From positions 5,146,001 to 5,210,000 of the forward strand of contig NZ_LT629772.1 of the NCBI RefSeq assembly GCF_900105385.1: 64,000 nucleotides of DNA. Reading direction: 5' to 3'. Below are positions 37,526 through 46,441 of the stretch, in pieces (the stretch's first letter is position 1; each line of letters begins with the position of its first letter). Origin of the DNA: Microlunatus soli (GTDB taxonomy: Bacteria; Actinomycetota; Actinomycetes; Propionibacteriales; Propionibacteriaceae). A program made the translations under genes and the position numbers. The notes beneath the pieces were generated by a model. It was not told the origin of the DNA. It saw only the letters and a program-made list of their open reading frames with translations, and did not search any database.

Positions 37526-38854
37526 TCAGCGGGCCAGATCGACTCCGAGATCGAGATCGGCCAGCGTGATCGGGCGGCCGGTGGCCAGTGATTCGTTGCC
37601 CATCATTCCGACGCTGATGGACCGCAGCCCGTCCTTGTAGTCCGATGGGCGTTCCAGCGGATCGTCCCCGGGGCCCTGGAAGACGTCACGGAGCAGCAGC
37701 ACGTCGCCGCCGCCATGGCCGCCGGACCCCTCGGTGATCGTGATCTCCTCGGCGGGTTGCCAGTGCCTTTGCAGGGTGAGTTTCTGGCCACCCTGGCGGC
37801 CGGCGCCCTCGGGCAGTGCGCTCGGGTCGACGACGATGTTGCCCTCGCCGTCGGTCAGCACGGCGGCACGTTCGACGACCTCGAGCTCGGCGCGACCCTC
37901 GGTGCCGTTGACGGCGACCCGGTAGCCCTCCCAGGGGGAGTGCGCGTTGAGGGCGTAGGACAGCGTGGGCCCGGCGGCGTAGTCGACGATCACTGCGAGG
38001 TTGTCCTCGGTCGTGACACCCGGGCCGAAGACGTCCTGATCACGCAGGTAACCGTCGTAGGACTCGTTGTCCAGGTAGGTGGCCTTGAGCCGGTCATCGG
38101 TGCGCAGGTCGAGTTCCCACGGCGTGTGCGGCCCGTCGTGGGTACCCCGTGGCTGCCGATCGGGGAGCGTCTTGGCAGTGTCCCCGGCGTCGCCGTAGAA
38201 CCGGACGCCGCCGCGGGCGTAGACCTGCTGTGGGACGTCGGCGATCCACCAGTTGACCAGGTCGAAATGGTGTGATGCCTTGTGGATCAGCAGGCCGCCG
38301 GAATTGGCCTTGTCCCGATGCCAGCGGCGGAAGTAGTCCGCACCGTGTGCGGTGTCCAGCACCCATTCGAACGTGACCGATAGCACCCGGCCGATCGTGC
38401 CGGACTTGATCAACTCCTTCAGCGCACTGTTGCGCGGGGAGTAGCGGTAGTTGTGGGTGACGACGACCTGATTGCCGGTCCGGTCCACCGCCTCGACGAT
38501 CGCCCGCGCAGATGCTGGGTTGATCGTCAACGGCTTCTCCACCACGACGTCGACGCCGGCGTTCAGACCGCGGACGATGTAGTCGGCGTGGGTGAAGTCG
38601 GGGGAGGTGATGATCACTCGGTCGGCGCTTCGGTCGGCGATCACCTTCTCCAGATCGTCCCCGGAGCCGGTGACCACGGCGGAGGTGTCGAAGCCGTCGG
38701 ACTGCAGTTGTTCGAGGTGGTAGGCGATCCGGCCGGGATTCGAGTCCAACAGCCCGACCAGCTCGGCGTCGGCAGCATGATCACCGGCGATGGCGCCCAG
38801 ATACATCCGGACCCGTCCGCCCGCGCCGACCACGACGTAGCGTCGCTTGCTCAC
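37526..38854 (-). CDS. Gfo/Idh/MocA oxidoreductase of the sugar ABC operon
   Basis: 442 residues. The Rossmann motif is VVVGAGGRVRMYLGAI and the EKP motif is VVVEKPLTINPAS. VTHNYRYSPRNSALKELI and NSGGLLIHKASHHFDLVNWW, with the family's substrate-site His, follow. It resembles oxidoreductases that act on glycosides or uronate-like sugars and on glycosyl hydrolysis products. Directly downstream of the permease genes in the same direction, it probably oxidises the imported sugar. It has no signal peptide and works in the cytoplasm. Confidence 0.86.
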   Translation of the reverse strand: MSKRRYVVVGAGGRVRMYLGAIAGDHAADAELVGLLDSNPGRIAYHLEQLQSDGFDTSAVVTGSGDDLEKVIADRSADRVIITSPDFTHADYIVRGLNAGVDVVVEKPLTINPASARAIVEAVDRTGNQVVVTHNYRYSPRNSALKELIKSGTIGRVLSVTFEWVLDTAHGADYFRRWHRDKANSGGLLIHKASHHFDLVNWWIADVPQQVYARGGVRFYGDAGDTAKTLPDRQPRGTHDGPHTPWELDLRTDDRLKATYLDNESYDGYLRDQDVFGPGVTTEDNLAVIVDYAAGPTLSYALNAHSPWEGYRVAVNGTEGRAELEVVERAAVLTDGEGNIVVDPSALPEGAGRQGGQKLTLQRHWQPAEEITITEGSGGHGGGDVLLLRDVFQGPGDDPLERPSDYKDGLRSISVGMMGNESLATGRPITLADLDLGVDLAR

Positions 38855-38891
38855 TGTTCTGTTTTCCCTTCGTTGGGTTGGGAGGAGGGGG

Positions 38892-39812
38892 TTATTTGAT
38901 ACCTGTGGTGGAGATGCCCTTGATCAAGAACCGCTGGCCGAACAGGAAGGCCAGGAAGACCGGCAACAGGGACACGATGGACATGGCGAACATGGCGCCC
39001 CAGTCGCTGCCCGAGGTGGCGTCCAGGAAGGATCGCAGGGCGACCGGGGTGGTGTACTTCGACGGGTCGGTGAGGTAGATCAACGCGGTGAAGAAGTCAC
39101 CCCAGGTCCAGATGAACGTGAAGATCACGGTGGTGGCGATCGCCGGCACCATCAGCGGCAGGATGATCCGGGAGAAGATGCCCCAGTGTCCGCAGCCGTC
39201 GATCCGGGCTGCTTCGTCGAGGTCCTTGGGGATGCCGCGGATGAACTGCACCATCAGGAAGACGAAGAAGGCGTCGGTGGCCAGGAACTTCGGCAGGATC
39301 AGCGGAATGAAGGTGTTCACCCATTCCAGGTTGTTGAAGATGATGTACTGCGGCACGACCACGACGTGGATCGGCAGCATGATGCTCATCAGCATGATCG
39401 CGAACCACAGTGTCCGGCCCCGGAATCGCAGCCGGGCGAAGGCGTAGGCGGCCAGCGTGCAGGAGATCACGTTGCCGATGATCGCGCCGATCACCACGAT
39501 CGCAGAGTTGATCAAGTAGTGCCCGAACGGAGAGCTCAATGCCACCCAGCCGTGGGTGTAGTTGGCCAGCGTCGGGTCCTTCAGCCACAGTCCGGGCGTC
39601 CGGAAGATCACGTTGGTCGGTCGGAACGAACTGACCAGCATCCACAGCAGCGGATAGATCATCACCAGGCTGGCGGCGATCAGGATCACGTGTTTGATCA
39701 CCGACCGGATCCGCGAGGTGAGCAGGTACCTGCGGTGTGCCGCGGTGGCATCGGGGGACCCGGACGGACCGGACGAGGTGCCGGTCGAGGTCGTCGTCGC
39801 GAGACTAGTCAT
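38892..39812 (-). CDS. ABC sugar permease, MalG type
   Basis: 306 residues, six membrane helices. The EAA loop is FIRGIPKDLDEAARIDGCGHWG, in the penultimate cytoplasmic loop, followed by IFSRIILPLMVPAIATT. The end GQRFLIKGISTTGIK is the usual MalG terminus. It overlaps the stop of the upstream malF-type gene by 8 bp, so the two are coupled. Together they form the channel of a carbohydrate importer. No ATPase gene is in the operon, so a shared MsiK-like ATPase elsewhere is expected. Confidence 0.92.
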   Translation of the reverse strand: MTSLATTTSTGTSSGPSGSPDATAAHRRYLLTSRIRSVIKHVILIAASLVMIYPLLWMLVSSFRPTNVIFRTPGLWLKDPTLANYTHGWVALSSPFGHYLINSAIVVIGAIIGNVISCTLAAYAFARLRFRGRTLWFAIMLMSIMLPIHVVVVPQYIIFNNLEWVNTFIPLILPKFLATDAFFVFLMVQFIRGIPKDLDEAARIDGCGHWGIFSRIILPLMVPAIATTVIFTFIWTWGDFFTALIYLTDPSKYTTPVALRSFLDATSGSDWGAMFAMSIVSLLPVFLAFLFGQRFLIKGISTTGIK

Positions 39813-40764
39813 CGTAGAACACCCAGTACTTGGAGAAGAAGAAGTTGACGGCGGTGAAGGCGCCGACGATCAGCACCAGCAACCAGGCCATTGCCGAGGC
39901 GTAGCCCATGTCGAGATTCTGGAAGCCGCGCTTGTACAGGTACAGCGTGTAGAACAGCGTCGAGTCCGACGGCCCGCCGGTGCCGCCGGAGACGACGAAG
40001 GCCTGGGTGAAGGACTGGAAGGCACCGATGATCTGCAGCACCAGGTTGAAGAACACGATCGGCGACAGCAACGGCATCGTGATCCGGGCGAACCGTGTCC
40101 ACCGGGTCGCGCCGTCGACGGCGGCGGCCTCGTAGTACATGGCCGGGATCTGCCGCAGCCCGGCCAGGAAGATCACCATCGGCGAACCGAAGGTCCAGAC
40201 GTGCAACAGGATGATCGTCGCCAGAGCGTACTTCGGGTCGGAGATCCACCCTGTGTTGGTGTGGATCCCGATCGCGCCGAGCAGCTGGTTGACCAGGCCT
40301 TCGGTGCCGAAGATCTGTCGCCAGAGCACCGCGATCGCGACCGAACCGCCGAGCATCGACGGCAGGTAGAAGATCGACCGGTAGAACGACAACCCCTTCA
40401 TGCCCTTGTCCAGCAGCATCGCCACGGCCAGCGCCAGCGCCAGTTGCAGCGGAACGCCGACGATCACGTAGATGAAGGTCACCTTGAGCGACTGGTGCAG
40501 CCGCTCGTCGGTCAGCATCGTCTTGAAGTTGTCCAGCCCGACCCACTCCGGTGGTTGCAGCAGGTTGTAGTCGGTGAAGGACAGGTACAACGACGCCAGC
40601 ATCGGCCCGACGGTGATCACCAACAGGCCGATCAGCCAGGGCAACAGGAACAGATAGCCGGCCTTGTTGTCCCGGCCGTCCTCCTTGCGTTGCAGGCGAC
40701 GTTCTTCACGCGTCTTCGGCCGCTTCTTGCGGCTCAGCGAAGACAGCTCGGAGATCGCACTCAT
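39805..40764 (-). CDS. ABC sugar permease, MalF type
   Basis: 319 residues with a basic N-terminus (SRKKRPKTREERRLQRK), then six helices beginning GYLFLLPWLIGLLVITVGPML. The EAA loop is YYEAAAVDGATRWTRFARITMPLL. The FYRSIFYLPSML stretch is typical of MalF/UgpA partners. It pairs with the downstream MalG-type subunit. It starts 10 bp after the stop of the binding protein, as part of the same transcript. Confidence 0.92.
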   Translation of the reverse strand: MSAISELSSLSRKKRPKTREERRLQRKEDGRDNKAGYLFLLPWLIGLLVITVGPMLASLYLSFTDYNLLQPPEWVGLDNFKTMLTDERLHQSLKVTFIYVIVGVPLQLALALAVAMLLDKGMKGLSFYRSIFYLPSMLGGSVAIAVLWRQIFGTEGLVNQLLGAIGIHTNTGWISDPKYALATIILLHVWTFGSPMVIFLAGLRQIPAMYYEAAAVDGATRWTRFARITMPLLSPIVFFNLVLQIIGAFQSFTQAFVVSGGTGGPSDSTLFYTLYLYKRGFQNLDMGYASAMAWLLVLIVGAFTAVNFFFSKYWVFYDD

Positions 40765-40774
40765 AAGGTGCCCA

Positions 40775-42070
40775 TCAGCCCTTCAGTGCGGTGTTGAGCT
40801 CATCGATGATCTTCTTGGCGGCGCTGGGCACCTGATCCTTGCCGAACAGGATGTCGTTGGTGTGCCGCATCAGGATGTCACCCATCTCGCTGCCGCCGGG
40901 CGGGGGAGCGACCGGGTTCTTGCCGAGTTCGGGCTTGATGTCGTCGAGGTACTTCACCGACGTCTTGCCGGATGCAGTCAGCTTCGGGGTGACCTCGGTG
41001 ACCATGTCGCCGTTGGCCGGCACACCCCGTTCGTCCAGGCAGATGTCGGCGCAGGCCTTGTCGTTGACCCACCAGTTGATCAACTTGCCGACGGCCTCGG
41101 GATCCTTGCTGCCGGCGTAACCCGACCAGAGCATCGACGCTTTGTACCAGGCGTTGCGCTGTTTGGCGTCGCCGGCGACCGTCGGCGGCCGGAGCATCTT
41201 CATCGAGGTGCCGGAGGCCTCGTTGATCGCTGCGAGCTGGTTGGACCAGAACAGGCAGAAGCCCTGGGTGCCCTTGGCGAATGCGGTCTGGTCCAGCGAC
41301 TTGCCGACCTCCTCGTTGATCGCCGACGCGTTGGGGATCGCCTTCTTGGTCTTGAACTTGACCATCAGGTTGAGGTACTCGCCGAGCTGGTCGGCGGTGA
41401 AACCCAGTCCGTTGGCGGAGAAGGTGTCGGCGCCGTTCTGCCGGAGCCAGATCTGCAGCAGGTTGTCACTGCCGAAGGAGCTGGCGGTGCCGGTGGTGCC
41501 CTTCGGGCCCTTGGCCTGCAGCTCGGCCGCGATCTCGATGTAGTCGTCCCAGGTCCAGGTCATGTCGTCGGGCAGGTCGACACCGGCCTTCTTGAACACG
41601 TCCGGGTTGGCCAACAGGGTCAACGAGTTGACGCCGGCGTTGACGCCCACCAGCTTGTCATCGAGGATGCCGGGCGCTGCCGTGCCCTCGGTGAACTTCG
41701 AGGTATCGACGCCGTACTTCTTCAGGTCGAGCAGCACGCCGTTGTCGGCGTACTCGGAGATGTAGGCCATGTCCATCTGGATCATGTCCGGTGCGTTCTT
41801 GCCTGCCGTCTGGGTGGACAGCTTGTCCCAGTAGCTCGACCACTCGCCCGGCTGGGCCTTGATGCTGACCTTCGGATTGGTCTTCTGGTACGCCGCGATG
41901 GCCTCGTTGGTCTGCTTGTTGCGGACATCGTTGCCCCACCATCCCAACGAGATGCTGGCCGATCCGTCACTGCTCCCCGAGTCGCCACCACTGCATGCCG
42001 AGAGGCCGAGGGTCGTTGCCGTCGCGGCTACCGCCGCGCCGCCGAGGAACTGCCTTCTGTTGACCGTCAT
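40775..42070 (-). CDS. ABC sugar-binding lipoprotein, family 1
   Basis: 431 residues from the ATG at 42070, with GGAAGG eight bases upstream. The signal is Tat-type: NRRQF, a hydrophobic run, then the lipobox LSAC at residues 24-27, so it is exported folded and anchored by lipid. SGGDSGSSDGSA is the linker. The mature domain has SISLGWWGNDVRN, AAYQKTNPKVSIKAQPGEW and WSNQLAAINEAS, typical of MalE/UgpB proteins. It binds a mono- or oligosaccharide of unknown identity. It is the first gene of the four-gene unit and has LacI-type sites upstream. Confidence 0.92.
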   Translation of the reverse strand: MTVNRRQFLGGAAVAATATTLGLSACSGGDSGSSDGSASISLGWWGNDVRNKQTNEAIAAYQKTNPKVSIKAQPGEWSSYWDKLSTQTAGKNAPDMIQMDMAYISEYADNGVLLDLKKYGVDTSKFTEGTAAPGILDDKLVGVNAGVNSLTLLANPDVFKKAGVDLPDDMTWTWDDYIEIAAELQAKGPKGTTGTASSFGSDNLLQIWLRQNGADTFSANGLGFTADQLGEYLNLMVKFKTKKAIPNASAINEEVGKSLDQTAFAKGTQGFCLFWSNQLAAINEASGTSMKMLRPPTVAGDAKQRNAWYKASMLWSGYAGSKDPEAVGKLINWWVNDKACADICLDERGVPANGDMVTEVTPKLTASGKTSVKYLDDIKPELGKNPVAPPPGGSEMGDILMRHTNDILFGKDQVPSAAKKIIDELNTALKG

Positions 42071-42091
42071 GCCGGTGCCTTCCACATTGAA

Positions 42092-42192
42092 TAACCGCTT
42101 TCCGGAAGAAGGTAAGCGCTTAACCCGTCCGCGGTCAACCGCCGCTTGTAAGGTTTCAATGCATCGTAGCCGAGGAGTCTGTTAAACGCTTT
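42092..42192 (-). promoter_or_regulatory. LacI-family operator-like sites upstream of the sugar ABC operon
   Basis: TAAGCGCTTA at 42113-42122 is a perfect 10-bp palindrome. TAACCGCTTT (42092-42101) and TAAACGCTTT (42183-42192) are related half-matches with the central CG and the ACGCTTT half of LacI operators. Spacing between centres is about 21 and 70 bp. Such sites normally bind a sugar-responsive LacI repressor. No lacI gene is in the window. Confidence 0.6.
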
Positions 42193-42204
42193 CCGCAAGG
42201 CCGC

Positions 42205-43815
42205 TCAGGCCAGGCCGTTCTCAGCGGTCTCTGCCGGCGCGGTCCGGCCCGACATCCAGGCGGCGAAGAACGGGTCGAGGTCGACCCCGGTATAGGTCTG
42301 TGCCGCGGCCATCCAGTCCTCGACGCTCTCGGTGCCGCCCCGTGCCCAATCCCGGGAGAACCGGAAGAAGGCGTCGTCGCCCATCACGTTGCGCAAGGCC
42401 TGCAGGGTCATCGGGCCGCGGTAGTAGACGGCGTCGAAGAGATGCTGCTTACCGGGGTCGGTCATCGTGACCTCCCAGAAGTCTTGATTGTCCTTCACCC
42501 GGTCGTAGGTGCTGTGCAGGGCATCGTCGGCGCTCGGGCCGCCGGTGCGTTCGGTGCGCAGCCATTCCGAGAACGAGGCGTAGGCCTCACTGTTGAAGAT
42601 GTCGTTCCATTGCTCGAGGGTCACCTTGCCGCCGAACCACATGTGCGCCAGTTCGTGGGTGATCAGATCCGCCCCATCGCCCTGGATGATCGAGCGCGCG
42701 TCGTAGACGGGGCGGGTCGCGGTCTCCAGACCGGCGAACCAGAGCTGATGGGCCGGCACCACGCCGCCGAACTGCTGGTACGGATAGCGGCCCCACATCG
42801 CTTCCAGATCGCGGATGATCTGCGCGCTGGTCGCCAGATTGGCGAATGCCCGTTTGCGGTCGTCGGCCGGCAGCTGGTCCGACACCGCATACACGTACCG
42901 ACGACCGTCTGTGGTGCCCTGTCGGAGCTCGTACTGGCCGATCGACAGCAGTGCCTGGTAGCTGCTCATGGTCTGGTCGCAGACCCAATGCCAGGTGGCG
43001 AAATCCTGGTCGTTGTCGGCGTCGGAGCTGACCAGCCTGCCGTTGCTGATCACTTCCATCCCGGCCGGCACCCGTACCGAGACGTCGAAGCTGGCGGGGT
43101 CGGCCGGGTGGTCGTTGCCCGGATACCACCAGGCCGCACCCTCCGGCTCGCCGGCGGCGGTCACTTCGTCACCGGTGACCCACCACGGGGTGTCCTTGTC
43201 GATCTTGTGTTCGGCCGGCCGGCCACCGTAGGTGATCATCACCTCGAAGGCCGCGTTGTCCGCGATCGGGTCCTTCGGGGTGATCTTGACGTCGGTGGCA
43301 TTGCTCCGTTCGAAATCGGCCTCCTCGTCGTCGACCGTGACGCTGTTGACCGGCAACATCAGATCGACGTAGAAGGACCGCAGCATCTTCGTCGAGCGGG
43401 CAGTGATCACCGCACTGCCGGTGAGGGTCTGACTCTTCGGGATCCATTCCAGGGATACGGTGTAGCGCTGCGCGTCGTAGCCGCCATTGCCGTAGTCGGG
43501 GTAGTAAGGATCGCCGACGCCGGAGCTGCCGTCGTACCGACCGCCGGGGTCGACGGGGGCCGTCGGATCGGATCTGTTCGGGCTGGTGATCCTGCTGATC
43601 AAGGAATCGGGGATCAGCGGAGCCACCACCAGACCGGCGATCATGATCAGCACGGTGGCGATGATCATGATGGTGGAGGGGAGGATGCGGCGACCGGTCC
43701 GGCGGACCGGCTGACTGGCCGGAGGTCCCCAGCTCGGACCAGGGCCTGCCGGCCGGCCGAAGGATCGGGGAGGCCGGTCCGCCGGCGGTCCGGCCGGCGG
43801 CTCAGCGCTCGACAT
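42205..43815 (-). CDS. M1-family metallopeptidase (aminopeptidase N-like), membrane-anchored
   Basis: 536 residues. Residues 1-80 hold a Pro-rich, Arg-containing cytoplasmic tail and one membrane helix (TIMIIATVLIMIAGLVVAPLI), so the enzyme faces outward. The beta-sandwich domain follows (YTVSLEWIPKSQTLTG). The zinc site is HELAHMWFGG, with the third ligand Glu in NDIFNSEAYASFSEW. The catalytic Tyr region is in DAVYYRGPMTLQAL. This is the short, bacterial, ERAP-like M1 form. Its start overlaps the recO stop by 14 bp, so the two are translated from one mRNA. Confidence 0.88.
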   Translation of the reverse strand: MSSAEPPAGPPADRPPRSFGRPAGPGPSWGPPASQPVRRTGRRILPSTIMIIATVLIMIAGLVVAPLIPDSLISRITSPNRSDPTAPVDPGGRYDGSSGVGDPYYPDYGNGGYDAQRYTVSLEWIPKSQTLTGSAVITARSTKMLRSFYVDLMLPVNSVTVDDEEADFERSNATDVKITPKDPIADNAAFEVMITYGGRPAEHKIDKDTPWWVTGDEVTAAGEPEGAAWWYPGNDHPADPASFDVSVRVPAGMEVISNGRLVSSDADNDQDFATWHWVCDQTMSSYQALLSIGQYELRQGTTDGRRYVYAVSDQLPADDRKRAFANLATSAQIIRDLEAMWGRYPYQQFGGVVPAHQLWFAGLETATRPVYDARSIIQGDGADLITHELAHMWFGGKVTLEQWNDIFNSEAYASFSEWLRTERTGGPSADDALHSTYDRVKDNQDFWEVTMTDPGKQHLFDAVYYRGPMTLQALRNVMGDDAFFRFSRDWARGGTESVEDWMAAAQTYTGVDLDPFFAAWMSGRTAPAETAENGLA

Positions 43816-44545
43816 GGGCCAACGACTTGAGATTGCGATCCAGGTGCCAGGTCGCGTACGCCGCGGTCAAGCCGCTGGCCTGCCGCACGGCGAACGGTTC
43901 GACCTCACGGGTGGCAGGCCAGTCGCCCTCCAACAGGGCGCCGAGCAGAGCCAGCGTCTCGGCGGCCGGACGTGCCGAACCCGACGGTCGGCAGATCTCA
44001 CAGACCACGCCGCCGGCCGGAGCCGAGAAGGCCTGGTGTGGCCCGACGGTGCCGCAGCGGGCGCAGGGTCCGAAACTCGGGGCGTAGCCGGCCACCGCCA
44101 GCGACCGCAGCAGGTAGGAGTCCAGGATCATCGACGCCGGCCGGGGGCCGTCACTGGTGGAGCCCTGTTCCAACACCCGCAGCGCACCGACCAGCAGGCG
44201 ATACTGCTGCAGCGCCGGTTCGCGCTCCTCGGCGACGAGCCGGTCGGCCATCTCCAGCATCGCCTCGCCGGCGGTGTAACGCGGGTAGTCGCCGATCAGC
44301 CGCTGGCCGAAGGAGTCGATGCTGACCACCTGGGTGACCACGTCGAGGGTGCGGCCCGCGGCGAGCTGGATGTCGATGTGACTGAACGGCTCCAGCCGGG
44401 CGCCGAACTTGGACGACGTCCGGCGTACGCCCTTTGCCACCGCCCGCAGCTTGCCGTTCTCCCGGGTGAGCATGGTGACGATCCGATCGGCTTCGCCCAA
44501 CTTGTGGGTGCGCAGCACGACGGCCGCATCGCGATAGGTCGGCAC
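43802..44545 (-). CDS. recO: DNA repair protein RecO
   Basis: 247 residues from the GTG at 44545 (VPTYRDAAVVLRTHKLGEAD), the family start; an ATG at 44563 would add six residues, while GGAGG sits too near the GTG to help. The OB-fold N-domain has VAKGVRRTSSKFGARLEPFS. The zinc site is CARCG and CEIC. It loads RecA with RecF/RecR. In actinobacteria recO normally lies downstream of leuA in the same direction; here it is inverted relative to era and uppS. It overlaps the M1 peptidase. Confidence 0.95.
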   Translation of the reverse strand: MPTYRDAAVVLRTHKLGEADRIVTMLTRENGKLRAVAKGVRRTSSKFGARLEPFSHIDIQLAAGRTLDVVTQVVSIDSFGQRLIGDYPRYTAGEAMLEMADRLVAEEREPALQQYRLLVGALRVLEQGSTSDGPRPASMILDSYLLRSLAVAGYAPSFGPCARCGTVGPHQAFSAPAGGVVCEICRPSGSARPAAETLALLGALLEGDWPATREVEPFAVRQASGLTAAYATWHLDRNLKSLAHVER

Positions 44546-44653
44546 ACCTCCATTGTTCCTCATCCTGCGGACAACGCCGTCGGGGACGCGTTCCGTCGGC
44601 TCACCGACCGCGCCCGGTGCGCGGCGGCGGGGCGGACTTGGCAGGATGGGCGG

Positions 44654-45175
44654 GTGGAAACCGGCGGACGTGACGGCAGCGGCGATGGTCGCCGACCGCG
44701 CCGCCGCCTGCTGCGGGTGGCGGCGATCGCGTACACCGTCGTGATCGGCCTGGTCACCCTCACGCCGGGCGCGATCGACCCGAACCACCGCGGACCGATC
44801 GGCCGGCTGCTGGACCTGCTGGCCCGGCATCCGGTGACCGGCTGGCTGACCTTCGATCGGGTCGAGAAGCTGGCCAACGTCGCGATGTTCGTACCGTTCG
44901 GGTTCCTGCTGGCGTTGCTGGCCGGTCGCCGACGCTGGTGGGTCGGGCTGATCACCGGCGCGGTCTTCAGCTGTCTGATCGAGGGCATCCAGGGCACGCT
45001 GTTGGCCGCGACCCGGGTTGCCGACGTCAGCGACCTGATCACCAACACGATCGGTGCCGGGATCGGTGCCCTGGTGGCGATTGCGGTCACGACCCGTTCG
45101 GGCAGTCCGGAAGCTGAGATCGTGGCGCGTCAGTCGAGCGTCCTCGGTGCCGACCAGCAGGACCGCGACGGGTAG
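44654..45175 (+). CDS. VanZ-family membrane protein
   Basis: 173 residues from the GTG at 44654. Three to four helices: RVAAIAYTVVIGLVTLTPGAI, VEKLANVAMFVPFGFLLALL, WVGLITGAVFSCLIEGIQ and a last one after TRVADVSDLITNTIGAGIGALV. The N-x-x-x-F-x-P-x-G-F and S-D-x-x-x-N-T-x-G motifs are those of VanZ, which gives low-level teicoplanin resistance; most members have no known role. It is divergent from recO with 108 bp between them. Confidence 0.85.
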   Translation: METGGRDGSGDGRRPRRRLLRVAAIAYTVVIGLVTLTPGAIDPNHRGPIGRLLDLLARHPVTGWLTFDRVEKLANVAMFVPFGFLLALLAGRRRWWVGLITGAVFSCLIEGIQGTLLAATRVADVSDLITNTIGAGIGALVAIAVTTRSGSPEAEIVARQSSVLGADQQDRDG

Positions 45176-45238
45176 CCGGCGGCGCGCCGGTCGAGCTTTC
45201 CGATGGCGGCACGACCGGGATCTCCTATCCTGAGCGGG

Positions 45239-45854
45239 ATGCCAGCATTCGACGCTCAGCCGCAGACGGCGCACTCGTCGGCCGCGTTCGACGGCAGGTT
45301 CGATGCCGCGCAGGAGATGATCAGGACCCAGCGACACCGCCGCGAGGAACCACTCCGCGATGGCGGTCGCTGGCCGGTCAGCGTGCTGTTGGCGCCCGAT
45401 CCGGCGTCGACCGTCTCGGTGACCTTGGACCGGATGCTGGCCGAGGCGGTGGCATTCGCCGGCCCGGAACACTGGCGGACCGGTCGGCCCGGGACCGCAC
45501 ACCTGACCGTCCGTGCGTTGGAGTGGCGTCGCAACCAGGTCACTCCCGATGACCGTGCTGTGCAGCGCTATGCCGCCGCGATGAAGCGAGCAGCGAGGCG
45601 CCGACGCCTGGTTGGAAGCCGCCACCGGTGTGCGGGACATCTGGTACCTGAACCTCCTGCACTTCGCCGGACCGATCGCCGATCCGGACGGTCTGCTCGA
45701 CTGGGTGGAGTCCCACCGGGAGACGTTCATCGGCACGATCACGATCGACGAATGTCGCTTGATCCGTTGGGATTATCGGGTGATCGACGGCCGCTACGAC
45801 CTGCTGCCGGTGACGCTGGCGGCCAGCACCTTCACCCAGCCGAACCTCCGGTAG
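45239..45854 (+). pseudogene. 2'-5' RNA ligase-like gene with internal deletion and frameshift
   Basis: The first part (ATG at 45239) reads to AAAMKRAAR, with GTAHLTVRALEWRR giving the first HxT-type motif. The second part, in a different frame from about 45598, reads GADAWLEAATGVRDIWYLNL, LHFAGPIADPDGLLDWV and AASTFTQPNL. Together they look like one ligase/phosphodiesterase-like domain in which about 30-40 middle residues and the frame have been lost near 45590-45600. It is probably nonfunctional. Confidence 0.65.
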
Positions 45855-45950
45855 GACAGCAAGCTTCGTGTGAACCTCGCCGCCTTGAGTGTGTGATCGA
45901 CTTGCTGGGGACGTCGTCCACAACCGTTCAGCCGGTGGATCCCGCGAATT

Positions 45951-46020
45951 CGCGATCTCAGCAGCCGTCCTTGAGTCCACGCACGCTTGGAACGTTCGAA
46001 TGGGCCGCGATGAGATCGCG
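45951..46020. repeat. 70-bp palindromic element, copy 2
   Basis: CGCGATCTCA (45951-45960), 50 bp, TGAGATCGCG (46011-46020): identical arms and spacer length to the copy at 16751. Pairing extends outward to 20 bp (CCCGCGAATT and TATTCGCGGG flanks) with one mismatch. CCGTCC and TCCACGC occur in both interiors. It lies between decayed genes. Confidence 0.75.
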
Positions 46021-46055
46021 TATTCGCGGGGTGCCGGGTGAGCGATCGAGCCGGC

Positions 46056-46403
46056 CTACAGCGAGCCCAAGTCCTTGCGCATCAGCGTGTACATCATGGT
46101 GGAGGTCGTGACGGAGCCGTATTCGGCTACCGGATCCCAGGTGCTGGTTTCACGGCCGTGGGCGACATAGCCGAGACGCTCATAGAGAGCGCGGGCCCGT
46201 ACGTTCGGTTCGTCGACACCAAGTTCCGCGCGACCTACCCCGCGCGCCCTCATTCGCTGTTCGAGCGCGTTGATGAGAATCCTCCCGATCCCGCACGACC
46301 GCAAGGCCGGGTGGACCGACAGCTGCCACAGCGTTCCCGCGCCCGGGATCTCGTTGTAGATCGCGCCACCCAACGCGACTGGCACCTCCGATGGTGGGCA
46401 CAC
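46056..46403 (-). pseudogene. N-terminally truncated GNAT acetyltransferase
   Basis: About 115 codons in the core GNAT form: LWQLSVHPALRSCGIGRILI carries the acetyl-CoA loop (R-x-x-G-x-G), then NVRARALYERLGYVAHGRET. Upstream the frame stays open to about 46445 and gives YRSEPVHRGEVDYLVV, clearly GNAT-like, but with no start codon before a stop. The first helices and strand are missing. The break meets the truncated start of an epimerase gene on the other strand. A short protein from the GTG at 46403 could still be made, but would lack part of the fold. Confidence 0.6.
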
Positions 46404-46441
46404 GACGAGATAGTCGACCTCGCCACGGTGGACAGGCTCGG

